The notes: generated by a model not told the origin, from the sequence alone. A stretch of 16,093 nt of DNA from Limisphaerales bacterium (GCA_027451565.1 DAIDJC010000039.1:1-16093); one strand, 5' to 3'. Shown: positions 7,289 to 15,408, counted from the stretch's first letter. A program made the numbers and translations.

Positions 7289-10200
7289 TCAATGGCCGCC
7301 TTTCACATTTTCCTCAAAGGCCGCCATGATGGCTTCATCCCCGGTCAAACCCTGCCTCTGAACTTTTTGAAGCGAGCGCTGTACCCGGGCATAATCCTCC
7401 GGCAAAACCTTCACGAATTTGGAGGCGTGGGCCTTCCAATCCCCAAGAATCCGTGCCGCCAACTCGCTTTGGGTGAAGGTTTGATGACGCTGGATCAATT
7501 TCCAGACCTCCTCCATCTCATCGGCGTCCTCCAGCTTGAAAAGTCCGACCAACTCACGATTGCATCGGCTGGCAAAATCACCCTCCATATCCAGGACATA
7601 GGCGATGCCTCCGCTCATGCCTGCGGCAAAGTTGCGCCCGGTTTTGCCCAGCACAATCACCCTGCCTCCAGTCATATACTCGCACCCATGGTCTCCCACA
7701 GCCTCAACCACGGCATTGACCCCGGAATTGCGCACCGCAAAGCGTTCACCCGCCATGCCGCGCACAAATATTTCACCACCAGTGGCCCCGTACAATGCCA
7801 CGTTTCCGATGATGATATTGTCCTCGGCCTTAAAAGCGGAGGTTTTGGGCGGATAGACAATCAATTTGCCGCCGCTTAATCCCTTGCCGAAATAATCGTT
7901 GGCATCGCCTTCCAGCTCCAGCGTCATGCCCTTGGGCACAAAGGCACCAAAGCTTTGGCCTGCGCTGCCATTGAATTTCAAGCGGATCGTATCTTCCGGC
8001 AGCCCTTCCGGGCCATGGCGTTTGGTGACTTCACTGCCGGTGATGGTTCCCACCACGCGGTTGACATTTTTGATTTCCAGCGACGCATTCACTTTTTCGC
8101 CACGCTCGATGGCTGGCCGGCATTTTTCCAATAGCACCGTCAGGTCGAGGGATTTGTCCAATCCATGATCCTGCGCCTGCTGGCGGAAACGACCCACGTC
8201 TGCTCCCACCTCGGGCCGGTGCAAAATGGGGGTAAGGTCCAGCCCTTGGGCCTTCCAATGGTTGATCGCCTTCCACGGAATCAACTTGTCCGTGCGACCG
8301 ATCATTTCTTCAACCTTGCGGAAACCCAGTTTCGCCATGATTTCCCGCAGTTCCTGGGCAATAAAGCGCATGAAATTGACCACATGGTCAGGGTCGCCCC
8401 CGAAACGTTTGCGCAGCCTGGGATCCTGGGTGGCCACTCCCACCGGGCAGGTGTTCAGATGGCAAACCCGCATCATGATGCAACCCAACACCACCAGCGG
8501 CGCTGTCGCAAACCCAAACTCCTCAGCCCCCAGCAACGCGGCAATGGCCACGTCCCTGCCGGTCTTCAACTGCCCATCGGTCTCCACGTAGATGCGGCTG
8601 CGCAGGTTGTTCAAGACCAGCGTTTGATGAGCCTCAGCCAAACCCAATTCCCAGGGTCCGCCGGCGTGCTTTATGGATGAAAGCGGAGATGCCCCCGTGC
8701 CACCGTCGTGCCCGGAAATCAAAACCACATCCGCATGCGCCTTCGCCACTCCGGCAGCAACCGTGCCCACGCCCACCTCTGCCACCAATTTGACACTGAC
8801 ACGGGCGTCACGATTCGCATTCTTCAGGTCATGGATCAACTCAGCCAAATCCTCGATGGAATAAATATCGTGGTGCGGAGGTGGCGAAATAAGACCCACA
8901 CCAGCCGTGGTGCCCCGGGTTTTGGCGATGTCCGGAAATACTTTTTTACCCGGCAACTCCCCGCCTTCGCCGGGTTTGGCGCCCTGGGCCATCTTGATCT
9001 GCAGTTCTTTCGCGTTAACTAGATAATGGCTGGTCACCCCAAACCGTCCTGATGCCACCTGCTTAATGGCGGAATTTTTGGAATCACCATTGGGCAAAGG
9101 GAGATAGCGGACAGGGTCTTCTCCCCCCTCACCCGTGTTGCTGCGCCCACCTATGCGGTTCATGGCCACAGCCAGGGCCTCATGGGCCTCCTTGGAAATG
9201 GAGCCATAGCTCATGGCACCTGTTTTAAAGCGTTTAACAATGGAATCAACCGATTCCACCTCATCCAGGGAAATGGCCTGACTCTCGAATTTAAAATCCA
9301 GCAAGCCTCTCAATGTACACAGGTTCTGGGCCTGTTGATTGATGGCTTCGGCATATTCCTGATAAAGTTTTGAGCTGTTCAAACGGCAGGCCGTCTGCAA
9401 TTTGTGAACGGTTTTGGGGTTGAACAGATGATACTCGCCCCCATCACGCCATTGGTATTGGCCCCCGGCATCCAGTTCTGAGTTGGCCAGCGCCGGTGGA
9501 AATGCCCTGCGATGTCGCGCTTCCGACTCGGCGGCAATCGTATCCATCCCAATGCCCTGAATGCGGCTTGGCGTCCATGTGAAATACTTGTCCACCACAT
9601 CCGAATTCAACCCCACCGCCTCAAATATTTGGGCGCCATGATAACTTTGAACGGTGGATATGCCCATTTTGGCCATGGTTTTCACCACTCCCTTGACCGC
9701 AGCCTTCACATATTTCTTAACCGCCGTGGCATGGTCCAAATCCGTCAGCAACTTCTGGCGAATCAGGTCATCCAGGGATTCATAAGCCAGATAGGGGTTG
9801 ATGGCCGTGCAGCCATAACCAATGAGAACGGCAAAATGATGCACTTCCCGCGGCTCGCCCGATTCCAAAATCAAACCAATCCTGGTCCGCGTCCCGCTGC
9901 GAATGAGGTGGTGATGCAAACCCGCCACAGCCAGCAACGCCGGGATGGGCGCCTGCTGTATGTTTATCCCGCGATCGGAGAGAACCACTATGTTTGTTCC
10001 ATCCTGTATGGCCTTGTCCGCAGCCTTGAACATTTGTTCCAAGGCATTTTTCAAGCCTTGAACCCCTTCCGTTACAGGATATAAAATGGGTAAGGTGACC
10101 GCTTGGAAGCCCGGGCGGTTGATGTGACGCAGTTTTTCCAATTCCTCATTGGTCAGGATGGGGTAATGCATCTTGATGAGGCGCGCACTTTCAGGCAAAG

Positions 10201-11926
10201 GCTCCAGAAGGTTCCCCTCGCCACCCACCATGATGTCGGTGGAGGTGATGATCTCCTCGCGGATCGGGTCTATTGGCGGGTTGGTGACCTGCGCAAATAG
10301 CTGCTTGAAATAATTGTACAGCAACTGCGGCTTGTTGGAGAGCACAGCCAGCGGGGTGTCCGTGCCCATGGATCCCAGGGGCTGCACACCATCCCGCGCC
10401 ATCGGCCCCACAATCAATCGCAGATCCTCGTAGGTGTAACCGAAGGCATGCTGCCGCTGCAATATGGTCTTGTGGTCGGGCGGATGCACCTGGGAAGGGT
10501 CCGGCAGGTTCTTCAACAAAACATGGTTTTCCTCAATCCACTTTTGATAGGGAAACGCGCTTGAATATTTTTTCTTCAGCTCTTCATCGGCCACGATGCG
10601 CCCCTGCTCCATATCCACCAGGAACATCCTCCCGGGTTGCAACCGCCCCTTGAATGCCACACGCGAGGGATCCACGGGCAAAACCCCCGCCTCCGATGCC
10701 ATGATCACCACGTCATCCTTCGTCACATAATAGCGGGATGGCCGCAAGCCATTCCTGTCCAGACACGCCCCGATGAACTTGCCGTCTGTAAACGCCATGG
10801 ACGCCGGTCCATCCCAAGGCTCCATCAGGCAGGAATGAAATTCGTAAAACGCGCGCCGCTCCGGATCCATGCCTTCATGATTTTCCCAGGGCTCGGGGAT
10901 CATCATCATCATGGCATGCGGCAATTCCCGGCCTGCCAGCGTAAGCAATTCCACGCAATTATCAAACTGCGCAGAGTCGCTCCCATCCGTGTTGATCACC
11001 GGCAGGATTTTACGAATGTCCTCGCCAAAGAGCGCGCTGGACAAAAGCCCCTGCCGGGCCTTCATCCAATTGACATTGCCCCGGAGAGTGTTGATCTCCC
11101 CGTTATGGGCGATAAAACGGTTGGGATGGGCTCGATCCCAGCTCGGAAAGGTGTTCGTGGAAAAACGTGAATGAACCAGCGCCAGGGCGGTGGTCACGGC
11201 AGGATTCCTCAAGTCGGCATAATATTGCTCAACCTGCTCAGACATGAGCATGCCCTTGTAGGTCAGGGTCCGGGCGGAAAGGCTGGAGACATAAAAGAAC
11301 TTCCCGCCAGGGCAGCCCCCGGAATAACGGATTTTTTGTTCAGCCAGTTTCCGGATGACGTACAGCTTGCGCTCAAAAGCCTGTTCATCCTTTAAGGTGG
11401 CGCCTCGGGCAATGAAAACCTGGGCCATGAATGGCTCTGCAGCCACCGCCGTTTTGCCAAGCGATGCATTGTCCACCGGCACATCCCGCCATCCCAGGAT
11501 TCTCTGGTTTTCACCGGCTACAATGCGGGAAAACTCAGCCACCACAGCCGCGCGGTCGCCTTCATTTTTGGGCAGGAACATTTGACCCACGCCGTAATGA
11601 CCCACGGCGGGAAGCTTGAATCCCAGGCGTTCGGCCTCAGAGCAGAAAAAGTCATGGGGGATCTGAATGAGAATGCCTGCTCCATCGCCGGTGTTGGGCT
11701 CGCACCCCACGGCGCCCCGGTGGTCCAGGTTGACCAAAATCTTAAGGGCGTCGCTCACCAGTTGGTGCGACTTTTTTCCCTTCATGTTCACCACAAACCC
11801 CAACCCACAGGCATCGTGTTCGAACTGCGGATCGTAGAGACCTTGCTTCTGCGGTGCGGCAATCTGAGCCTGCCCTTCCGTTGAATCAATCATTGTTAAT
11901 AGCGATTTCTTATTCATCCCAGGCAT
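7289..11926 (-). CDS. gltB: Glutamate synthase large subunit
   Basis: This is the alpha subunit of glutamate synthase. It hydrolyses glutamine, channels ammonia to 2-oxoglutarate and yields two glutamates. The 1545 residues are slightly longer than the common 1480-1530. A propeptide precedes the type-2 glutamine amidotransferase, whose nucleophile should be Cys40 (EHDACGLGF) after self-cleavage. The amidotransferase core includes SRFSTNTFPSWDRAHP and HNGEINTLRGN. A central domain follows. The FMN synthase barrel starts near residue 900 (GAMSYGSISKEAH, NTGEGGED) and contains GHDGGTGASP. The 3Fe-4S cysteines are 1149, 1155 and 1160 (CIMMRVCHLNTC). The C-terminal GXGXG beta-helix (GATGGEIFVRGMAGERF) is near 1390. 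The ATG at 11926 is favoured by GAAGG five bases upstream (11932-11936); alternatives are Met4 (11917) and Met12. The ferredoxin-dependent form is unlikely because gltD lies directly downstream. Confidence 0.97.
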   Translation of the reverse strand: MPGMNKKSLLTMIDSTEGQAQIAAPQKQGLYDPQFEHDACGLGFVVNMKGKKSHQLVSDALKILVNLDHRGAVGCEPNTGDGAGILIQIPHDFFCSEAERLGFKLPAVGHYGVGQMFLPKNEGDRAAVVAEFSRIVAGENQRILGWRDVPVDNASLGKTAVAAEPFMAQVFIARGATLKDEQAFERKLYVIRKLAEQKIRYSGGCPGGKFFYVSSLSARTLTYKGMLMSEQVEQYYADLRNPAVTTALALVHSRFSTNTFPSWDRAHPNRFIAHNGEINTLRGNVNWMKARQGLLSSALFGEDIRKILPVINTDGSDSAQFDNCVELLTLAGRELPHAMMMMIPEPWENHEGMDPERRAFYEFHSCLMEPWDGPASMAFTDGKFIGACLDRNGLRPSRYYVTKDDVVIMASEAGVLPVDPSRVAFKGRLQPGRMFLVDMEQGRIVADEELKKKYSSAFPYQKWIEENHVLLKNLPDPSQVHPPDHKTILQRQHAFGYTYEDLRLIVGPMARDGVQPLGSMGTDTPLAVLSNKPQLLYNYFKQLFAQVTNPPIDPIREEIITSTDIMVGGEGNLLEPLPESARLIKMHYPILTNEELEKLRHINRPGFQAVTLPILYPVTEGVQGLKNALEQMFKAADKAIQDGTNIVVLSDRGINIQQAPIPALLAVAGLHHHLIRSGTRTRIGLILESGEPREVHHFAVLIGYGCTAINPYLAYESLDDLIRQKLLTDLDHATAVKKYVKAAVKGVVKTMAKMGISTVQSYHGAQIFEAVGLNSDVVDKYFTWTPSRIQGIGMDTIAAESEARHRRAFPPALANSELDAGGQYQWRDGGEYHLFNPKTVHKLQTACRLNSSKLYQEYAEAINQQAQNLCTLRGLLDFKFESQAISLDEVESVDSIVKRFKTGAMSYGSISKEAHEALAVAMNRIGGRSNTGEGGEDPVRYLPLPNGDSKNSAIKQVASGRFGVTSHYLVNAKELQIKMAQGAKPGEGGELPGKKVFPDIAKTRGTTAGVGLISPPPHHDIYSIEDLAELIHDLKNANRDARVSVKLVAEVGVGTVAAGVAKAHADVVLISGHDGGTGASPLSSIKHAGGPWELGLAEAHQTLVLNNLRSRIYVETDGQLKTGRDVAIAALLGAEEFGFATAPLVVLGCIMMRVCHLNTCPVGVATQDPRLRKRFGGDPDHVVNFMRFIAQELREIMAKLGFRKVEEMIGRTDKLIPWKAINHWKAQGLDLTPILHRPEVGADVGRFRQQAQDHGLDKSLDLTVLLEKCRPAIERGEKVNASLEIKNVNRVVGTITGSEVTKRHGPEGLPEDTIRLKFNGSAGQSFGAFVPKGMTLELEGDANDYFGKGLSGGKLIVYPPKTSAFKAEDNIIIGNVALYGATGGEIFVRGMAGERFAVRNSGVNAVVEAVGDHGCEYMTGGRVIVLGKTGRNFAAGMSGGIAYVLDMEGDFASRCNRELVGLFKLEDADEMEEVWKLIQRHQTFTQSELAARILGDWKAHASKFVKVLPEDYARVQRSLQKVQRQGLTGDEAIMAAFEENVKGGH

Positions 11927-11985
11927 TGCAGCCTTCGATTATCTATTTTTCACTCAATTTTGACATCGCGCAATAAATGTTTTCA

Positions 11986-11994
11986 ATTATAGCA
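11986..11994 (-). promoter_or_regulatory. Extended -10 promoter for gltBD
   Basis: On the - strand, 11994 to 11986 reads TGCTATAAT, a perfect extended -10 element (TGnTATAAT), in an AT-rich stretch. No convincing -35 lies 16-18 bases upstream, which fits an extended -10 promoter. Initiation would fall near 11979, giving a leader of about 50 bases that contains the GAAGG before the gltB ATG at 11926. Confidence 0.62.
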
Positions 11995-12131
11995 AGAATT
12001 TTTCGCCAAAATGACCGTTTAAACCCTGATTACGCCCTTTTTCACTCCAGCCTCATGCCAATTCACGGGAAATTTTAGCGGCGGTTCAGAGAATCCATCT
12101 TCACCGTTCCACTCGCACGAGACACTTCCCA

Positions 12132-12182
12132 GGCATAAAAAATGCCGCTGTTCCATTGGCCATTCCAATGCCGCTTTCCATT
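12132..12182. repeat. Short direct and inverted repeats in the MFS gene leader
   Basis: The direct repeat is AATGCCGCTGTTCCATT (12141-12157) and AATGCCGCTTTCCATT (12167-12182), 26 bases apart with a one-base indel. The inverted repeats are GGCAT/ATGCC (12132-12136 with 12142-12146, loop AAAAA) and CATTGG/CCAATG (12154-12159 with 12165-12170, loop CCATT). The arrangement could be a regulator binding site or RNA leader structure, 60-110 bases before the transporter start. Confidence 0.45.
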
Positions 12183-12242
12183 CCAGCCCGGGAATGCCCA
12201 TCCACTATTTCCTTTTTTTGAATACTCGCTACGTTTTCAACC

Positions 12243-13460
12243 ATGTCGAGCGTGCTGGGCAGGTTGGCGTATGGGGAACTCATGGTGTTGTTTTTCATTC
12301 AAGCGGCTGGCATGGCCATTTGGATGGTTCCGCTCGGGGGCATCCTGGATTCATCGGGGCGCCACTCCATCACCGCGTGGGCGTTTGCCACCACTGCGCT
12401 GGCTTCGTTTGTCTCGCCTCTTATGTTCGGAGCCATGGCAGACCGGCACATCCACCCAGCACGTCTCCTGCGTGGCCTCGCCACGGCTTCAGCTTTTTTT
12501 ATGACATTGGTTGGCTGGTCCCTGCATCGGCACCTTGCCAGTGGCTGGATTCTGGCTTTGATCCAGTGTTTTTCCCTGACCTACGCGCCCATGTTTTCGA
12601 TTTCCACCACCTTGGTGCTGGCACGGCTTGAAAATGCTCCCAGGGATTTTGGAGGGGTGCGGGCTCTGGCCACGCTCGGCTGGATGTCTGGGTCTTTGCT
12701 TGTGGGGCTGCTGAACCTGGACCGGTCTCCCATTACCGAATTTTTAGGTGCCGCCATCTGGTTGGTCATGGCGGCGTTCACCTTCCTCCTGCCCGATTGG
12801 GAAATGCCGCCCGCCTTCGAGCATTTAAACTGGAAGGAACGGCTGGGGCTGGACGCGTTGGCCTTGTTCAGGAACAGGGATATCCGCCTGGTTTTCGTCA
12901 CCACCACCCTTTTCAACATCCCGCTTGCCGCGTTTTATCCCTATGCCCCGGTGCATCTGCATGCGTTGGGCCTTTCCAATTCAGGCGCATGGATGAGCCT
13001 TGCCCAGGTGAGCGAGCTGGCTGCCATGTTCAGCCTGGGCTGGCTGATGACCCGATGGAATTTCAAGGTCATCATGCTCTGCGGGCTGGCTCTGGGCATT
13101 TTGCGTTTTACCCTGAGCGCGTTAAACACCCCGGTGGGATTGGTGCTGGGCATCAGTTTGCACGGAGCTTCCTATGTGCTGGTGTTGATGACCGGGACGG
13201 TGTACCTCAATCAAAAAGTGGACCCCGCATGGCGCACGCGCGCCCAATCGCTGCTGGCCCTTTTAAACAATGGCGCAGGCAACTTCGTCGGTTATCTTTT
13301 GGCAGGATTCTGGATGGGCGCCTGCAGCCATCCTGCCGGGGTGAACTGGTCTTTCTTTTGGGGATTGGAGGCGGTCATGGCTGTGGCCGCCTCGGTGGCA
13401 TTCGTGATTTTGGGGCGCAGCAGCGGTAGCCCCAGTGTCCACCCGTCGGCCATGGCATGA
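12243..13460 (+). CDS. MFS transporter, nucleoside:H+ symporter-like
   Basis: This is an inner-membrane carrier of 405 residues with about twelve hydrophobic segments; the first runs from about residue 12 to 35. The loop after the second helix has GAMADRH (63-69), corresponding to the MFS loop 2-3 motif. The segment LIQCFSLTYAPMFSISTTL (106-124) followed by FGGVRALATLGWMSGSLLVG (136-155) matches in order and character the NupG/XapB-type nucleoside:H+ symporter family (AYMPTL...; IRxxGTIGFI...). Short cytoplasmic loops and the absence of large periplasmic domains fit. Uptake of nucleosides driven by the proton gradient is the likely role, but the substrate is inferred only from family resemblance. 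The ATG at 12243 is the first in-frame Met before TM1, with no strong Shine-Dalgarno. The gene is monocistronic: it is divergent from gltB and ends at a terminator before a convergent gene. Confidence 0.8.
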   Translation: MSSVLGRLAYGELMVLFFIQAAGMAIWMVPLGGILDSSGRHSITAWAFATTALASFVSPLMFGAMADRHIHPARLLRGLATASAFFMTLVGWSLHRHLASGWILALIQCFSLTYAPMFSISTTLVLARLENAPRDFGGVRALATLGWMSGSLLVGLLNLDRSPITEFLGAAIWLVMAAFTFLLPDWEMPPAFEHLNWKERLGLDALALFRNRDIRLVFVTTTLFNIPLAAFYPYAPVHLHALGLSNSGAWMSLAQVSELAAMFSLGWLMTRWNFKVIMLCGLALGILRFTLSALNTPVGLVLGISLHGASYVLVLMTGTVYLNQKVDPAWRTRAQSLLALLNNGAGNFVGYLLAGFWMGACSHPAGVNWSFFWGLEAVMAVAASVAFVILGRSSGSPSVHPSAMA

Positions 13461-13463
13461 ACA

Positions 13464-13511
13464 CCCAAGGATGTTTTAAATTCCCGCCACCCGGCGGGCC
13501 TTGGGCTTTTT
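13464..13511 (+). terminator. Nested-stem terminator after the MFS gene
   Basis: The inner hairpin is CCCGCC (13483-13488), loop ACCC, GGCGGG (13493-13498). The outer arms CCCAAGG (13464-13470) and CCTTGGG (13499-13505) pair perfectly around it, with a 12-base unpaired stretch on the left. CTTTTT (13506-13511) follows, then an A-run. It begins four bases after the MFS stop and ends ten bases before the stop of the convergent reductase gene. It therefore probably ends the + transcript and may block opposing transcription. Confidence 0.7.
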
Positions 13512-13521
13512 AAAAAAACGC

Positions 13522-14511
13522 TCAGGCCAGTATGTCATCAATCTGCTTCAACTCCGCAGCATCAAAGGTTCCGCGCCTCAAAGCTCCGACGCAGTCCTCG
13601 ATTTGCGCCGGGCGACTGGCCCCAATCAAGGCGCTGGTCACGCCCGGGTGTCTCAGAACCCAAGCGATGGCCATTTGAGCCAGTGATTGTCCCCTGGCTT
13701 GGGCAATCGCGTTTAATCTCCGGGTTTTGGTTACCACCGCCTCGGTGACATCCTCGGGTCTCAGGAACCGTCCGTCATGGCCCGCACGCGAATCCTGCGG
13801 TATGCCTTCAAAATAACGGTTGGTGAGCAGGCCCTTGGCCAGGGGTGAAAAGACAATGCACCCCATGCCTTCTTGTTCAAGGACCTGCAACAGGTCTTTT
13901 TCAATCCAACGATCCAGCATGCTGTACCTGGGCTGGTGAATCAGGCAGGGGACGCCTGCTTCCCGCAGCAGCTTGGCCGCACGGCTGGCTTCCGTCGCGG
14001 GGTAATTGGAAATGCCCGCGTAAAGCGCCTTCCCAAGGCGCACCGCCTGCGCCAGCGCCCCCACGGTTTCTTCCAGCGGCGTGTACGGGTCAAACCGGTG
14101 GGAATAAAATATATCCACGTAATCCACCCGCATCCTCCGCAGGGATTGGTCCAGCGAGGAAAGAAGCGACTTGCGCGATCCCCACTCCCCGTAGGGGCCG
14201 GGCCACATGTAATAACCCGCCTTGGTTGACAAAATCAACTCATCCCGCCAGTGCTGAAGGTCCTCATGCAAAATCCGGCCCATGGTGGTTTCAGCCGAGC
14301 CAGCCGGAGGCCCGTAGTTGTTGGCAAGGTCAAAATGGGTGATTCCCAAATCAAAGGCCCTGCAAATCATCGCCCGCGCATTGGCAAAAGAATCAGCAGC
14401 GCCAAAATTATGCCACAACCCGAGCGAAATCTTGGGAAGCATCAAACCAGACCGGCCACAACGCCGGTAAAACTCCTGGTTGTCATAGCGACCGTCAAAA
14501 GGTGAATACAT
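13522..14511 (-). CDS. Aldo-keto reductase, L-glyceraldehyde 3-phosphate reductase (YghZ/Gpr) type
   Basis: This is an NADPH-dependent (beta/alpha)8 oxidoreductase. The E. coli relative YghZ (AKR14 family) reduces L-glyceraldehyde 3-phosphate and methylglyoxal, a detoxification role. The similarity is close along the length: FDGRY at the N-terminus, SLGLWHNFG, FDLGITHFDLANNYGPP, STKAGYYMWPGPYG, DYVDIFYSHR, LIHQPRYSMLDRW, GIPQDSRA, and SALIGASRPAQIE. Catalytic residues, numbered from the ATG, are Asp61, Tyr66, Lys97 and His138. I chose the ATG whose first base is 14511 over the in-frame TTG at 14517 because it aligns with the YghZ N-terminus and removes only two residues. No strong Shine-Dalgarno is visible. 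The protein has 329 residues and lacks the last 15 or so residues of the E. coli protein. It lies downstream of the DUF4337 gene on the same strand, with a hairpin between them. Confidence 0.92.
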   Translation of the reverse strand: MYSPFDGRYDNQEFYRRCGRSGLMLPKISLGLWHNFGAADSFANARAMICRAFDLGITHFDLANNYGPPAGSAETTMGRILHEDLQHWRDELILSTKAGYYMWPGPYGEWGSRKSLLSSLDQSLRRMRVDYVDIFYSHRFDPYTPLEETVGALAQAVRLGKALYAGISNYPATEASRAAKLLREAGVPCLIHQPRYSMLDRWIEKDLLQVLEQEGMGCIVFSPLAKGLLTNRYFEGIPQDSRAGHDGRFLRPEDVTEAVVTKTRRLNAIAQARGQSLAQMAIAWVLRHPGVTSALIGASRPAQIEDCVGALRRGTFDAAELKQIDDILA

Positions 14512-14530
14512 ATTCAAAAGCTAGGATAAT

Positions 14531-14571
14531 CCCCAGCCGGAGCCAATTGAATTCATCCCCGGCTTTCGGGG
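14531..14571 (-). terminator. Hairpin between the DUF4337 gene and the reductase gene
   Basis: CCCCAGCCGG (14531-14540) pairs with CCGGCT (14559-14564) and GGGG (14568-14571), with a three-base TTC bulge and an 18-base loop. It begins five bases beyond the DUF4337 stop (14576) and ends 20 bases before the reductase ATG. On the - strand only ATTATCCTAGCTTTTG follows, without a real T-run, so it is either a weak terminator or attenuator, or an RNA stabiliser. Confidence 0.45.
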
Positions 14572-14575
14572 CATT

Positions 14576-15190
14576 TCAAAGCGGCAAACCATACAACACG
14601 TAAAGCATCTGCAGCGCCGCCAAAGCGCCAAAGAGCATGGAAAAGATCCAAAGAGGCTTTTTTTTGACAATCAGGCACATGGCCCCCAATGAAATGGCGA
14701 TTTGAAACAAAGTCACCGATAACCCCATGCGCCGGGAATGGTCCGAGGCATTGGCTGCCTTGTTCCGGGCCTCATCCCGCAAGTTCTCGAATTGCTTGGC
14801 CTTTCCAGTGATATCCGTCCGCTCGCTTTCATACTTGGCAATTTTAGCTTTCATTCTGGCCACGGCAGCGGCATCCGGCGCGGGGACTGCATTCAATCGG
14901 TCCAGTTCAATTTCACACTGGTTTTCCTTGATGGACCGGGCCTCGAAGAAGGCCCACTGGTCGGATGCCTGGGCCTGGTTGAAATTGGCTTCATTCAACT
15001 CCTGCAAGGTGCGGCTGGAGAATCCACCGCCCTTGAGGGTGGCCAATGCTGCCAGCACGGCAATGCAAACCATGGACAGGGACACATACTTGGTCCATGC
15101 ATCGCGCTTTTCCTTGGCCTTCTGCGCCGCATGATCCGCCCGCAATTCAGCCACCAAATTTTTTAAATCATTCAATTCCGTATTTTCCAT
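14576..15190 (-). CDS. DUF4337 family three-TM membrane protein
   Basis: This 204-residue protein has a charged N-terminal helix (residues 1-33, KAKEKRDAWTKY), TM1 at about 34-52, a long helical middle (60-153), TM2 at about 155-175, and TM3 at about 179-200. The segment QAQASDQWAFFEARSIKEN (72-90) and the TM1 stretch VLAALATLKGG are characteristic of the DUF4337 family, whose function is unknown. The middle is rich in Glu, Lys, Arg and Ala (AVARMKAKIAKYESERTDI, KAKQFENLRDEARNKAA), so a coiled coil between TM1 and TM2 is likely, probably on the periplasmic side if the basic N-terminus is cytoplasmic. The ATG at 15190 is preceded by tandem 8-base repeats. A weak GAGTGAG lies just upstream of the start and serves as the only possible Shine-Dalgarno. 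Confidence 0.83.
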   Translation of the reverse strand: MENTELNDLKNLVAELRADHAAQKAKEKRDAWTKYVSLSMVCIAVLAALATLKGGGFSSRTLQELNEANFNQAQASDQWAFFEARSIKENQCEIELDRLNAVPAPDAAAVARMKAKIAKYESERTDITGKAKQFENLRDEARNKAANASDHSRRMGLSVTLFQIAISLGAMCLIVKKKPLWIFSMLFGALAALQMLYVLYGLPL

Positions 15191-15195
15191 AAACT

Positions 15196-15219
15196 CACTC
15201 GTTCACTCGCTCACTCGCT
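15196..15219. repeat. Three tandem copies of an 8-base unit in the DUF4337 leader
   Basis: CACTCGTT, CACTCGCT, CACTCGCT occupy 15196-15203, 15204-15211 and 15212-15219; only one base differs among the copies. On the DUF4337 coding strand this is AGCGAGTG AGCGAGTG AACGAGTG, ending six bases before the ATG at 15190. It therefore spans the presumed ribosome-binding region. Confidence 0.8.
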
Positions 15220-15323
15220 AAAATGTCCCATCATTATCAAATCCCGCCGGAACATGCGGGCGAGAAGAATATATAAATCATGGCATCTGTCCAGAGGCTC
15301 CGGAACCTCCCAAATCCAGGCGT

Positions 15324-15353
15324 AAGACTGCCTTCTTCCCCATCGGCAGTCTT
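15324..15353. other. Perfect 9-bp inverted repeat with adjacent 7-base tandem duplication
   Basis: AAGACTGCC (15324-15332) is complementary to GGCAGTCTT (15345-15353), with a 12-base pyrimidine-rich loop. The last seven bases of the right arm, CAGTCTT (15347-15353), are repeated immediately (15354-15360). No T-run follows closely enough for a typical terminator. It could be leader RNA structure of the DUF4337 transcript or part of a dispersed intergenic repeat. Confidence 0.5.
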
Positions 15354-15381
15354 CAGTCTTGTGTTCGGTGGGTTTTCTTTT

Positions 15382-15408
15382 TCTCTTTTCCAATGTCTCT
15401 TTTCCAAT
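15382..15408. repeat. 13-base direct repeat, period 14
   Basis: TCTCTTTTCCAAT occurs at 15382-15394 and again at 15396-15408, separated by one G. The surrounding sequence is pyrimidine-rich on the + strand. It lies 55-80 bases before the SurA/PpiD-like start and could be a paired binding site or a slippage product. Confidence 0.55.

Larger units (their letters stand above)
11927..12242. other. 316-base intergenic region between divergent gltB and the MFS gene
   Basis: The half near gltB (11930-12020) is AT-rich and holds the gltBD promoter. On the + strand it also contains TTGACA (11960-11965), a perfect -35 hexamer, but no good -10 follows at normal spacing, so a + promoter here is doubtful. 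The half near the MFS gene (12130-12190) is a cluster of short direct and inverted repeats, listed separately. The short frames across it are not convincing genes. Confidence 0.5.

Noticed and set aside
8165..8680. 171-codon and other frames antisense to gltB (also at 9512-10084 and 10637-11170)
   Set aside because: All lie opposite conserved gltB domains, are His/Gln/Arg-rich, and show no family resemblance.
12019..12298. Two short - strand frames (60 and 65 codons) between gltB and the MFS gene
   Set aside because: They overlap each other in different frames, have low-information products, and one runs into the MFS coding region antisense. No supporting start signal was seen.
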